Assembly (NCBI GenBank): GCA_965368185.1
Contig: CBDULZ010000029.1
Coordinates: 1-51,048, forward strand
Direction of reading: 5' to 3'
DNA: 51,048 bases
DNA from: Kriegella sp965368185
GTDB taxonomy: Bacteria > Bacteroidota > Bacteroidia > Flavobacteriales > Flavobacteriaceae
Shown here one piece after another: positions 33,082 to 41,717 of the stretch; within the stretch, counting starts at the first letter, position 1, and every line of letters starts with the position of its first letter. The translations under genes were made by a program, and so were the position numbers. The notes beneath the pieces are model-generated. The model did not search any database. It was not told where the DNA came from and worked only from the letters and a program-made list of their open reading frames with translations.

Positions 33082-35562
33082 TTACATATTGGTAATTATG
33101 AATTCTGATCTTCGATTGAGGTAATGGTTTTCCTCACTACATCTAATTCTTCCGTTACATTCGTTTAACAAACGATTTTCACCGTATCCTATCGCACTTT
33201 CAATACGTTCAGGAGAGATACCCTTTGAAAGGATATAATCCCGGGTTGATTTGGCACGCTTGTCAGACAAATATTCGTTATACGATTTCGCCCCTCTAGA
33301 ATCAGTGTGTGATTCAATCTTGATTACCATTTGAGGATACTCGTTCATAACTTTTACCAACTTATCAAGTTCTACCGAAGCATCTTTTCTGATGTATGAT
33401 TTGTCAAAATCAAAGTGAATCATTTCGGTTTTCAATTTTTTGATACCATCCTCGATAGCAATCATCTCCTTTAATTTTTTGAGGGAGATATCGACGTTTA
33501 TCGTTTCATTTTCCTTAGTTTCCACAACTCGTTCATCATCAAAATATTGGCCATAAACTGTTTTGATGGTGTACTTGGTGTTGGACTGCAGATCTTCAAA
33601 AACAAAACTACCGTCATCTTCGGTTAGCATTTCTTTCAACTTGATATTATTTTCGTCGAATAGTTGAATCAATGCCTCTGGCATAACAGTACCCGTTTGT
33701 AGATCGGTAATTACACCGGCAATAACATTTAGATTTTCTGGAACTTCCTCAACAAGAGGTTTTCTAAAGGAATAAATGTCGTCATCCCCTTTTCCGCCAG
33801 ACCGATTTGAAGCAAAAAAGCCTTGTTGGGTCTCTTCGTTTACGATATATGAAAAATCGTCTAATTTGCTATTGATCGGTTTGCCCAAGTTTGTTGCTTG
33901 TTGAAACCCGTCGACCTCATTATAGGCCGTCTCAAAAATATCGAGGCCTCCAATGCCTGTATGACCATCTGAAGAAAAGTAGAGTTTTTTATCGCTAATG
34001 AACGGAAACATTTCCCGTTTTTCGGTATTCACATTCGGACCTAGGTTCATTGGTTTTGAAAAAGTACCATCCTCAAAAACATCAACGACAAAAATATCGC
34101 TCATGCCGATGCTACCTGGCATGTCTGACACAAAATACAGCTTTTTGCCGTCGGGGCTCAAGGCCGGGTGGCCTGTGGAATAATTGTCGCTGTTAAAGGG
34201 CAACTCGACTGCTTCCGTCCACTCCCCGTTTACTTTTGTCGACCGGTATATTTTTAAATGGTTGACCCCATTTTTGTCACGCTTTAGCTTCTTACCATAG
34301 TTGTTCCGTGTAAAATACAAGGTTGTATTATCAGGAGAAAAAGTGACCGAAGCTTCATGGTACTTGGTGTTTATTTTTTTGGAGAATTTTATTGCATGTT
34401 TTAAGTCCTGAGATTCTTCGTTTATTTTCGCAACATATAGATCCAAATAGGGTTGGTCGTTCCATTTGTATTTACGCGTATTAAAGAAGGAAGAGTCTTT
34501 GGCCGAAGCAAAAACCACTTTATCGGTATCAAGAAACATCGGGGAAAATTCGGAATATTCAGAATTGATTGCCAAGTTCTTTATTTCCATTGGGTGTTCA
34601 GTCTTCAAAATATTGTCTAGAACAACTTCATTGGAAATACGCGAATTGGCATAATCGGATTTTGTGCCACCCTCATTTTTTGTTTTTTTACCGTACAAAC
34701 GCATGAGGCGTTTAGATCTGCCATATTTTCCGGTACCCTTTAAAGAATGGGCATACCTGAATATATTATCGGCCGACATGTCATCTTTATAGTTCTCGTA
34801 TAGAAAATCATACCAGTGTAAGGCCTTTTCCATATTGGTATTAAAATAATGGGCATCGGCAGCTTTTCGAACGACTTCAAAAGAATAACTTTCTTTTCCT
34901 TTTTTTAATGCCTCTTCATAGAGTTTTGCAGCATCAGCGTACCACATTTTGTCAAAATAGTTGTCGGCTCGTTGCAACAATTTACTTCCAGCTGGGTTGT
35001 TATCCTTTGTTTTAACCCAGTCAATGTCCGATGTGTTGTTGATTTTGTTGTCACCCAAGGGATTCACTTCGTTATGGAATTCTTCCTCTAGGGTTAACAA
35101 TGTCTCTTTTTGGAGCTGGCTTCCCTCAACTTCTAAAATCCATCTGTCTTTGCTTTTGGCTTCCACAGTCGACATACATGCTTCTATCGCTTCAAGACCA
35201 AATGGATGGTATTGTGCATATACGTAGTTGAGGTTGTTTTCAGGATTGTTAATAAAACCGGGAGAGGTATATATTTTTTTCAATTTCCGAATGGCCCTTT
35301 TAAGATTTTTCCCATGGCTAAAAACGCCGGTGATAATATAATATCCTTCCTCGACGCCTGTTAGGTTTGTGAGTTTTCTATGGGGTATGTCATTTCTATC
35401 GGCCGCTTCTTCAAAAGTCTCACTTATTGAAATCGGATCGGTATCGGATGTTACTTGTATATTTTCCGTGTTGCTGGCAAGAACAAGACTGGTTGCCGAG
35501 GTGGTTTGAGCAGCAAGTCCTAAGCCCGCTAAGAAAAGATATGCCGTAATAAGTTTTTTCAT
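33082..35562 (-). CDS. PorE-like OmpA-family protein: SPOR-like, TPR, PD40 propeller, CarboxypepD-type and OmpA domains
   Basis: I start at the ATG at 35562 (826 aa) since MKKLITAYLFLAGLGLAAQ is a signal peptide; 21 upstream in-frame codons look non-coding. Order of parts: SPOR-like module at about residues 60-150 (GVEEGYYIITGVF, INNPENNLNYVYA); TPR-like helices at 190-300 (ADNYFDKMWYADAAKLYEEALK); a PD40-type beta-propeller at 320-590 (HPALSPDGKKLYFVSD, YFSSDGHTGIGGLDIFE); a carboxypeptidase-regulatory-like beta sandwich at 610-690; and an OmpA peptidoglycan-binding domain at 700-826 (IESHTDSRG, LNRRSEF). The TPR-propeller-CRD-OmpA order is that of PorE, which ties the type IX secretion apparatus to peptidoglycan. 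The SPOR-like module matches those in the PorP/SprF fusion at 7732-9789. Confidence 0.87.
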   Translation of the reverse strand: MKKLITAYLFLAGLGLAAQTTSATSLVLASNTENIQVTSDTDPISISETFEEAADRNDIPHRKLTNLTGVEEGYYIITGVFSHGKNLKRAIRKLKKIYTSPGFINNPENNLNYVYAQYHPFGLEAIEACMSTVEAKSKDRWILEVEGSQLQKETLLTLEEEFHNEVNPLGDNKINNTSDIDWVKTKDNNPAGSKLLQRADNYFDKMWYADAAKLYEEALKKGKESYSFEVVRKAADAHYFNTNMEKALHWYDFLYENYKDDMSADNIFRYAHSLKGTGKYGRSKRLMRLYGKKTKNEGGTKSDYANSRISNEVVLDNILKTEHPMEIKNLAINSEYSEFSPMFLDTDKVVFASAKDSSFFNTRKYKWNDQPYLDLYVAKINEESQDLKHAIKFSKKINTKYHEASVTFSPDNTTLYFTRNNYGKKLKRDKNGVNHLKIYRSTKVNGEWTEAVELPFNSDNYSTGHPALSPDGKKLYFVSDMPGSIGMSDIFVVDVFEDGTFSKPMNLGPNVNTEKREMFPFISDKKLYFSSDGHTGIGGLDIFETAYNEVDGFQQATNLGKPINSKLDDFSYIVNEETQQGFFASNRSGGKGDDDIYSFRKPLVEEVPENLNVIAGVITDLQTGTVMPEALIQLFDENNIKLKEMLTEDDGSFVFEDLQSNTKYTIKTVYGQYFDDERVVETKENETINVDISLKKLKEMIAIEDGIKKLKTEMIHFDFDKSYIRKDASVELDKLVKVMNEYPQMVIKIESHTDSRGAKSYNEYLSDKRAKSTRDYILSKGISPERIESAIGYGENRLLNECNGRIRCSEENHYLNRRSEFIITNM

Positions 35563-35957
35563 GATTTGGGTTGTTAGAAAAAATCTCTTGTATTTATATT
35601 CGGTTTCCAAGATTGATGATGGCAATCTGAAAAATTCACCGTTTCGGCAATTTAGGTTGCCTATGGGTTTATGAATATTGTGGAAGCACCTCGTCCTAAA
35701 CTTTAAATAAATTTATACGGCAAAAAGTGCATCCAGATCTACCGTTTATAGTTAACGCCCAGAGTTGGCGTTTCGTATATATTGGGTTTTAGGAAGTTAT
35801 GGTACAGAACAGCTACTAAGGCAATTTTGGTGAATGAGAAGCCCATTTAACCGAACATCAAGCAATTGGGTCGATAAGACTGTTATCAAGAGGAGGTGAT
35901 TTCAAAACAAAAAACCCTCAATAAAGAGGGCTTTAGTGGTAAGAATATTGTTTGTGT
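35563..35957. other. 395-base gap upstream of the PorE-like gene
   Basis: No supported gene. It holds the tatA terminator at 35909-35930 and an inverted repeat AACGCC/GGCGTT at 35754-35759 and 35767-35772. I found no clear TAnnTTTG box for the minus-strand PorE-like gene. Confidence 0.4.
35909..35930 (-). terminator. Intrinsic terminator of tatA
   Basis: On the minus strand CCCTC (35930-35926) pairs with GAGGG (35919-35915) and is followed by TTTTTT (35914-35909). It lies 28 bases after the tatA stop. Confidence 0.75.
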
Positions 35958-36140
35958 TTACTCTTTGTTTTCTTCTAATTTATCGTCTTCTTTTGAAGCA
36001 TCCTTAAATTCTTTGATACCGCTACCGAGTCCACGCATCAATTCGGGTATTTTTTTTCCGCCGAACAAAAGAAGCACAACCAATACAACGATTGCGATTT
36101 GCCAAGGACCTATGGCCAAAAAAATATGTAAAGCTGTCAT
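35958..36140 (-). CDS. tatA: Twin-arginine translocase subunit TatA/TatE
   Basis: This 60-aa protein forms the pore component for exporting folded proteins through the inner membrane. It has a short N-terminal membrane helix (GPWQIAIVVLVVLLLFGGKKIPEL), with the conserved FG-KKIPEL hinge motif at residues 26-34. The amphipathic helix MRGLGSGIKEFKDASKE and an acidic tail follow. Size and motifs fit TatA. tatC is not in the window. It sits alone, divergent from the M23 peptidase gene. Confidence 0.93.
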   Translation of the reverse strand: MTALHIFLAIGPWQIAIVVLVVLLLFGGKKIPELMRGLGSGIKEFKDASKEDDKLEENKE

Positions 36141-36161
36141 AGTTTATGATTTATTGGATAA

Positions 36162-36169
36162 CAAATGTA
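36162..36169 (-). promoter_or_regulatory. Candidate -7 box of tatA
   Basis: TACATTTG on the minus strand matches TAnnTTTG and ends 21 bases before the tatA ATG. No -33 TTG was found at standard spacing. Confidence 0.45.
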
Positions 36170-36330
36170 CTAAAAAGTAATTATCTATGCTGTTAATATT
36201 AAGGTAAGGTACATAATTTTTTACTTTTATCGATTTTATTTTAGTCTATGAAGTCACACGTATCTGAAGGCACTTTATATCTGAATCTATTAATTTCGAT
36301 GGGAACCGAGACATAATTCAAATCCATCCG

Positions 36331-36338
36331 TATCTTTG
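36331..36338 (+). promoter_or_regulatory. Candidate -7 box of the M23 peptidase gene, very close to the start
   Basis: TATCTTTG matches TAnnTTTG and ends only 6 bases before the chosen ATG at 36345, which implies a leaderless or nearly leaderless mRNA. No -33 TTG is evident. Confidence 0.45.
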
Positions 36339-36344
36339 TATATT

Positions 36345-37214
36345 ATGGCCAATAAAACAAAAAAAAGAAAGGAGATTAAGCGAAAGCTCTTGCACAAGTA
36401 TCGTTTGGTTATCTTGAACGAAAGTACTTTTGAAGAGAAAATATCTTTTAAGCTCAGTCGATTAAACGTTTTTGTTACCGGCACCTTATGTATAATCGGA
36501 CTTATTGGCCTGACGACACTGTTAATCGCATTTACGCCCTTACGGGAATATATTCCCGGATACTCTTCCACTAGGCTCAAGAAACAGGCTACGGAACTCA
36601 CTTATAAAACGGATTCATTAGTAAATGTATTAAATTATACCAATAAGTATTTAGATAATATTAGAATGGTCCTGCGCGGAGATTTTGAAAATAGCGAGAT
36701 AAACAGAGACTCCGTTTTTGAACGTTTTAAAATCGACCCTTCTACGGTAGATTTAAATCCAATAAAAGAAGACTCCGTACTTCGGGCGGAAGTTGCCCTA
36801 GAGGACAAATACAACCTATTCGAAAGAAATATTACGAAGACCGATTTGATTCTATTTCCGCCCATAAGTGGAAGTGTCTCCCAGATATACGACCCTGAAA
36901 AGCGACATTATGCGGTAGACGTTACTGCGGTGACCGACACTCCGGTAAAGGCGGTGGCAAGAGGGGTCGTGATTTTTGCGGAATGGACGGCCAATACCGG
37001 ATACGTGCTTATAATAGAACACAAAGACGGACTTTTAAGCGTATATAAGCATAACGGCTCCCTAAGTAAAAGTCAGGGAGATATGGTTCGGGCCGGGGAA
37101 GTAATAGCTTCCGTTGGAAATACCGGGGAATTTTCTACAGGCCCCCACCTTCATTTTGAACTTTGGGACGATGGAAGTCCGGTGAACCCTCAAGATTTCG
37201 TCGATTTTAAATAA
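36345..37214 (+). CDS. M23 family metallopeptidase (peptidoglycan endopeptidase-like)
   Basis: I use the ATG at 36345 (289 aa, MANKTKKRKEIKRKLLHKYR), three codons inside a possible TTG start. A basic cytoplasmic N-terminus precedes one membrane segment (residues 44-63, VTGTLCIIGLIGLTTLLIAF) and a short helical linker. The LytM domain follows at about residues 180-285. The zinc ligands are present: His and Asp in RHYAVDV, and HxH in GPHLHFEL. It should cleave peptide cross-links or act in wall remodelling. It is 5 bases upstream of the GH3-family gene, so they form one transcript. Confidence 0.92.
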   Translation: MANKTKKRKEIKRKLLHKYRLVILNESTFEEKISFKLSRLNVFVTGTLCIIGLIGLTTLLIAFTPLREYIPGYSSTRLKKQATELTYKTDSLVNVLNYTNKYLDNIRMVLRGDFENSEINRDSVFERFKIDPSTVDLNPIKEDSVLRAEVALEDKYNLFERNITKTDLILFPPISGSVSQIYDPEKRHYAVDVTAVTDTPVKAVARGVVIFAEWTANTGYVLIIEHKDGLLSVYKHNGSLSKSQGDMVRAGEVIASVGNTGEFSTGPHLHFELWDDGSPVNPQDFVDFK

Positions 37215-37219
37215 ATACC

Positions 37220-38725
37220 ATGTCCTTAAAATCTCTAGCGGCCCAATTATTCGCAAAAAACATTCATCGAAAGACCAAAAAGTGGGTCGATAACCCAATT
37301 GCAACACAAGAAGGTGTTTTTTTCGAACTTGTGCAAAAAGCACGTAGCACAAAATTTGGGTATGATCATGACTTTAAAAATATAAAAACCCATGCCGATT
37401 ATGTGCAACAGGTACCAGTACGGGACTACGAAGAACTTAAACCATACATAGAGAAAGTGGTTGCAGGGGAAAGCGATATACTTTGGCCAGGAAAGCCAAT
37501 TTATTTTGCCAAAACTTCGGGTACCACCTCAGGAGCCAAATATATACCTATAACCGAGCAATCAATCAAGAAACAGGTAGAAGCATCGCGAAACGCTATT
37601 TTGAATTACATCCATGAAACGGGTAATTCCGACTTTGTAGATGGAAAAATGATTTTTCTTCAGGGAAGTCCTGAGCTGACCGAAAAAAACGGAGTGAAAT
37701 TAGGGCGACTTTCGGGCATATCAGCCCATTATGTACCTAATTATCTACAAAAAAACCGCTTGCCCAGTTGGGAAACGAATTGTATTGAAGATTGGGAGAC
37801 CAAAGTAAATGCGATAGTCGATGAGACAGTCAATGAAAATATGACGGTTATAGCGGGCATCCCTTCATGGGTGCAAATGTATTTCGAAAAATTACAGGCC
37901 AAGACGAATACAAAAGTCGGCGACCTCTTTAAAAACTTTCAGCTCTTTATTTACGGAGGCGTCAATTATGAACCTTATCGGGCCAAGTTTGAGAACCTGA
38001 TAGGAAGAAAAGTTGATAGTATCGAACTATTTCCTGCCAGTGAAGGCTTTTTTGCGTATCAAGACTCACAACAAGAGAAGGGGATGCTGCTGCTATTGAA
38101 TCACGGTATCTTTTATGAATTTATAAAGGCCGAAGAATTTTTTGACGAAGGGGCCAAAAGAATTACACTAAAAGATGTGGAGCTCGATGTGAATTATGTA
38201 ATGATTATTTCTACCAATGCGGGTCTTTGGGCATACAATCTTGGAGATACCGTTCAGTTTATTTCTAAGAAGCCTTATAAAATCATTGTTTCAGGAAGAA
38301 TTAGCCACTTTATCTCGGCCTTCGGTGAACATGTGATAGCCAAAGAAGTAGAGCAGGCCATGCAAGAGGCCATTGCAGAAACAGATGCTAGGGTAAACGA
38401 GTTTACGGTAGCACCTCAGATAGTTGCTGAACGTGATGAGCTGCCATATCATGAATGGTTGATTGAATTTGAAAGGTCGCCGACCGATTTAAAAAAGTTC
38501 ATTCAAACGTTGGATAACTCCTTACAACGACAAAACAGTTATTATTTTGATCTAATCGATGGTTCTATATTGCAAACATTGAAAATTACCTCAATTCGAG
38601 AGGGTGGCTTTCATGAGTACATGAAATCTGTAGGAAAACTAGGCGGTCAAAATAAGGTACAGCGGTTATCGAACGATCGAAAATTGGCGGATGAATTACA
38701 TCGGTTCAAAAACCAGCAATATTAA
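37220..38725 (+). CDS. GH3-family acyl-adenylating enzyme
   Basis: The 501-aa protein belongs to the GH3 (auxin-responsive promoter) family, ATP-dependent acyl-acid amido synthetases first known from plants. The nucleotide-binding P-loop-like motif AKTSGTTSGAKYIPI lies at residues 95-109. Further conserved points are FYGGVNYEPYRAKFE (seen as FIYGGVNYEPY), ELFPASEGFFAYQ and the hinge-region LGDTVQFISKKPYKI, followed by a C-terminal lid with SAFGEHV. Bacteroidetes commonly carry one such gene; the acyl and amine substrates are unknown. It lies between the M23 peptidase gene and a gene of unknown function, apparently in one operon. Confidence 0.9.
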   Translation: MSLKSLAAQLFAKNIHRKTKKWVDNPIATQEGVFFELVQKARSTKFGYDHDFKNIKTHADYVQQVPVRDYEELKPYIEKVVAGESDILWPGKPIYFAKTSGTTSGAKYIPITEQSIKKQVEASRNAILNYIHETGNSDFVDGKMIFLQGSPELTEKNGVKLGRLSGISAHYVPNYLQKNRLPSWETNCIEDWETKVNAIVDETVNENMTVIAGIPSWVQMYFEKLQAKTNTKVGDLFKNFQLFIYGGVNYEPYRAKFENLIGRKVDSIELFPASEGFFAYQDSQQEKGMLLLLNHGIFYEFIKAEEFFDEGAKRITLKDVELDVNYVMIISTNAGLWAYNLGDTVQFISKKPYKIIVSGRISHFISAFGEHVIAKEVEQAMQEAIAETDARVNEFTVAPQIVAERDELPYHEWLIEFERSPTDLKKFIQTLDNSLQRQNSYYFDLIDGSILQTLKITSIREGGFHEYMKSVGKLGGQNKVQRLSNDRKLADELHRFKNQQY

Positions 38726-38750
38726 TTGTAATTTTGCTTGAAATGCTGTT

Positions 38751-40439
38751 ATGGGCAAAACTACCAACACTACTCGCGCACAAGAATCGACCAATGCTAT
38801 TGAGCGGTTGTATATTACTATGCGACATTTGTTCAACCGAGGTTTTTACAAGCCCACAGGGGTTTCAGGCGAATCGCTAAAAAACGCGCTGCTACAATTG
38901 CGCCCCGAGATTTATGGTTCCGTAGCCGAAGAAAAGGCCGAGCTTAGCGGTTTGATATATGTCTTGGAGCGTCTTCCCGAGGGAATTGAACAATGCAGTT
39001 TTATTAACCTAACTTCTGATGAAGGGTATGGCAAATCACAATTTAAGGCTATTGTTCCTCCGAAGAGAAGACGAAACTGCTACCGCATTGATGAGGAACA
39101 AATGAACATCGAGATTACCCGTGGAAGGTCAGATATTTACGATATCTTGACACACTTAACCTTTTTGTTCATCGAATCTGAAAAAATTTGCAAACGTGTC
39201 TTAATCGAAGATACGGATAAGACCATAAGAGATTGGACAAAACTGGAAGCAGCGGCCCAAAAGACTCAACTTACCCAAGGAGAAAGAGAAGTAGCCCTTA
39301 TTCATACGGCGAATATTTTAGGAAGGCCATTTGAAGAAATTATGGATATCCACAAACTCTTGGGCTCTAGAACCAATCCAGAGCGGTTTCTTAAAATCAT
39401 CTATTGGTTGGGCAAATTGGCTATTGAGGAAGAAGTGACCGGAAACAAAAGAGTAATTACCTTTAGCGCTTTATTGCGGGAACGATTAGGGCATCATATT
39501 CATGGGGAGCGCTGGGCAGTATCCATCAAAGACGTATTGGCGAAAAAAGGACTTTTAAAAAGGCCGATTCATATTATTAGTGCCAATATGCATAGCGTAA
39601 TGAATTCGTTATTTGCCCGTAAGGCTCTAACAAAGGAATTTCCTGATGGTAGCGACGCACTTAAAATCTTTCAAACGTTAAGCGCCAGTGAAAATTTGGC
39701 TTTGCGAAATAAAGTAATTGCTGTTGCGGAAAAGAACGGCATGATTGCCATTGACGACCTATCGGGCACCAATATTGATGTTCAAATTTTTGATTTGGCG
39801 CAGATGGGTCCCGATGCTTGTTGTTACGAATTATCGGAGGAAATTTCGAAGGGCCAAAAACCAGTTATATTTGTAATGGATTATGCCTTTGGGGAGCAGG
39901 CCTACGAAACCATAGACGAACTTTTAAAACCATACAAAGTTAAGAAAGGTAAAGATGTATATTTAAATATAGCATCTATATCCATTATGGGAAAGGCAGG
40001 TATTCTAGATGGTGGAAAAGGCGATTTGATGATTCCGTCGGCACATATTTTTGAGGGTACGGCCGACAACTACCCCTTTAAAAATGAATTATCCGCTTTT
40101 GATTTTAAGGATAATGGACTACAAGTGTTTGAGGGGGCAATGGTCACGGTTTTGGGCACATCGCTGCAAAACAAGGATATTTTGAAGTTTTTCCATCAAT
40201 CTACATGGAATGTTATTGGACTTGAAATGGAAGGAGTGCACTATCAAAAGGCAATCCAATCGGCCTCAAAAATACGTAAGAGTATCCGCGAAGATGTAAA
40301 GGTACGGTATGCCTATTACGCATCTGATAATCCCCTTGAAACAGGCAGTACACTGGCTTCGGGTGGGTTGGGTACCACGGGTGTAAAACCCACCTATTTA
40401 ATAACGGACAAAATTTTACAACAAATATTTAATTCATAA
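38751..40439 (+). CDS. Conserved protein of unknown function (DUF6909-like), with a nucleoside-phosphorylase-like EMEG motif
   Basis: This 562-aa protein has no signal peptide or membrane segment, so it is probably cytoplasmic. The first 250 residues are helical and charged. The second half looks like an alpha/beta fold with segments PVIFVMDYAFGEQAYETIDELL (near 375), LNIASISIMGKAGILDGGKGDL (near 405) and VIGLEMEGVHYQKAI (near 490). The GLEMEG sequence resembles the EMEG ribose-binding motif of the purine nucleoside phosphorylase/MTAN superfamily, but I cannot confirm that fold. I recall it as DUF6909. It is 25 bases from the GH3 gene and 7 bases from the Wzz-like gene. Confidence 0.75.
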   Translation: MGKTTNTTRAQESTNAIERLYITMRHLFNRGFYKPTGVSGESLKNALLQLRPEIYGSVAEEKAELSGLIYVLERLPEGIEQCSFINLTSDEGYGKSQFKAIVPPKRRRNCYRIDEEQMNIEITRGRSDIYDILTHLTFLFIESEKICKRVLIEDTDKTIRDWTKLEAAAQKTQLTQGEREVALIHTANILGRPFEEIMDIHKLLGSRTNPERFLKIIYWLGKLAIEEEVTGNKRVITFSALLRERLGHHIHGERWAVSIKDVLAKKGLLKRPIHIISANMHSVMNSLFARKALTKEFPDGSDALKIFQTLSASENLALRNKVIAVAEKNGMIAIDDLSGTNIDVQIFDLAQMGPDACCYELSEEISKGQKPVIFVMDYAFGEQAYETIDELLKPYKVKKGKDVYLNIASISIMGKAGILDGGKGDLMIPSAHIFEGTADNYPFKNELSAFDFKDNGLQVFEGAMVTVLGTSLQNKDILKFFHQSTWNVIGLEMEGVHYQKAIQSASKIRKSIREDVKVRYAYYASDNPLETGSTLASGGLGTTGVKPTYLITDKILQQIFNS

Positions 40440-40446
40440 TCAAACA

Positions 40447-41457
40447 ATGGCAGAACAACGACCTAGCAGCTCCGAAACTACATCTGACGAAATAGATTTG
40501 GGAAAGGTTTTTAAGATGATCAAGACGGTATTTCGAAGCTTTTATGAGCTTTTCTTGAAGCTTTTTCTTTACATAAAAAAAAACGCATTGATACTTATTG
40601 CACTTATTGCAATCGGTGCAGCAATTGGATTCGGCCTTAACCAGATTGTAAACAAAAGGCTAAAGACCGAAATTATCGTAAGACCTAATCTTGAGAGCAG
40701 GGATTATTTATACGATGTCATTGAAGAGATTCAGGCCAACTATTTAGCAAAGAATGTTGATTTTTTCAAGTCCTTGGGCATTGATATTACTACGATAAAA
40801 GGGTTCGAAATAACCATTGACCCCGTTGAGGACGACAAGGAAAAAGGCAATATGGGCGATGATTTAAAATATCTCGAACTATTGGAAAAATTTCAAAACG
40901 AAAGATTTATCGGTGATGTTATCAGAAACGAAGTTTTGAGCAAAACTTCTTTGAATCATCGCCTCGTTGTTTATCATAAAAATTCTGAGGAAGGAGACGA
41001 ATTGGCCTTAAAAATAGTTCAATACATCAATTCCAACAGTTATTTCAATGAATTGACAAGTATATATAGAAGTAATGCAATCGACAGAATTGAACAGAAT
41101 GAAGCGCTCATTAAACAGATAAATCAGTTGATAATAAGTTACTCAAACAATTTGGCCAACCAAAATACCCAATCCGTAGAAAGTAGAATTATCTTGGAAG
41201 GTGATAGCCAATCTGATGTAACCGAGCTTATTAATCTAAAAAATGCCCTTATTAGGGATATCGAAAGAAAAAAATTAGAATTATACGAGCAAAAAGAGGC
41301 GGTAAGCATCATAAATTTTGGAAAGATGCAACAAGTGCGGAAATCATTATTAGGTAAAAATGTAGTTCTGATACCCGTTCTACTTCTTTCCTTGTTCTTC
41401 CTTATATCCATTATAAAATTTTTGAATAAGGAAGCAATTGCGTCGCAAAATCAATAG
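40447..41457 (+). CDS. Wzz-like polysaccharide chain-length determinant domain protein
   Basis: The 336-aa inner-membrane protein has membrane segments near residues 47-66 (ALILIALIAIGAAIGFGLNQ) and 303-322 (VVLIPVLLLSLFFLISIIKF). The periplasmic region between them carries coiled-coil helices (NAIDRIEQNEALIKQINQLI). That two-helix layout, N- and C-terminal with a helical periplasmic bundle, is that of Wzz/PCP proteins that set O-antigen or capsule chain length. No tyrosine kinase domain is attached. Its position just before the polysaccharide cluster agrees, although a 260-base gap separates them. Confidence 0.8.
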   Translation: MAEQRPSSSETTSDEIDLGKVFKMIKTVFRSFYELFLKLFLYIKKNALILIALIAIGAAIGFGLNQIVNKRLKTEIIVRPNLESRDYLYDVIEEIQANYLAKNVDFFKSLGIDITTIKGFEITIDPVEDDKEKGNMGDDLKYLELLEKFQNERFIGDVIRNEVLSKTSLNHRLVVYHKNSEEGDELALKIVQYINSNSYFNELTSIYRSNAIDRIEQNEALIKQINQLIISYSNNLANQNTQSVESRIILEGDSQSDVTELINLKNALIRDIERKKLELYEQKEAVSIINFGKMQQVRKSLLGKNVVLIPVLLLSLFFLISIIKFLNKEAIASQNQ

Positions 41458-41540
41458 ATTGGCTAGTGCATTATTCGGGCAAATATTTAAGCTAAAGAAT
41501 TATCGTAATTTAGGCTCAAAATTATACAATCTCCGTATTT

Positions 41541-41581
41541 GGTTATCCGTTTTCATTTTTTAAAAGCGGAAAACGATAACC
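41541..41581 (+). other. Long stem-loop in the leader before rmlB
   Basis: GGTTATCCGTTTTC (41541-41554) pairs over 13 bases, with a single C bulge, to GAAAACGATAACC (41569-41581), leaving a 14-base A/T-rich loop. No U-run follows. It lies 136 bases before rmlB, in the gap before the polysaccharide genes, and may be a leader control element for them or a protein-binding site. Confidence 0.55.
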
Positions 41582-41717
41582 AGTGTCTCATAAATAGCAT
41601 GGGGATGTTTAAGTTTCCTTGGGGAATAAAGCCGATAAATAGATTATGTTTCGCACAGTGACTAGGAGCCCAATAGGGGAAACATATTTTAAAAGGATTT
41701 TAAATACATATTAGCAA

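Noticed and set aside
35563..35625. Upstream start (21 extra codons) for the PorE-like protein
   Set aside because: The internal ATG at 35562 begins a standard signal peptide, which would otherwise be buried.
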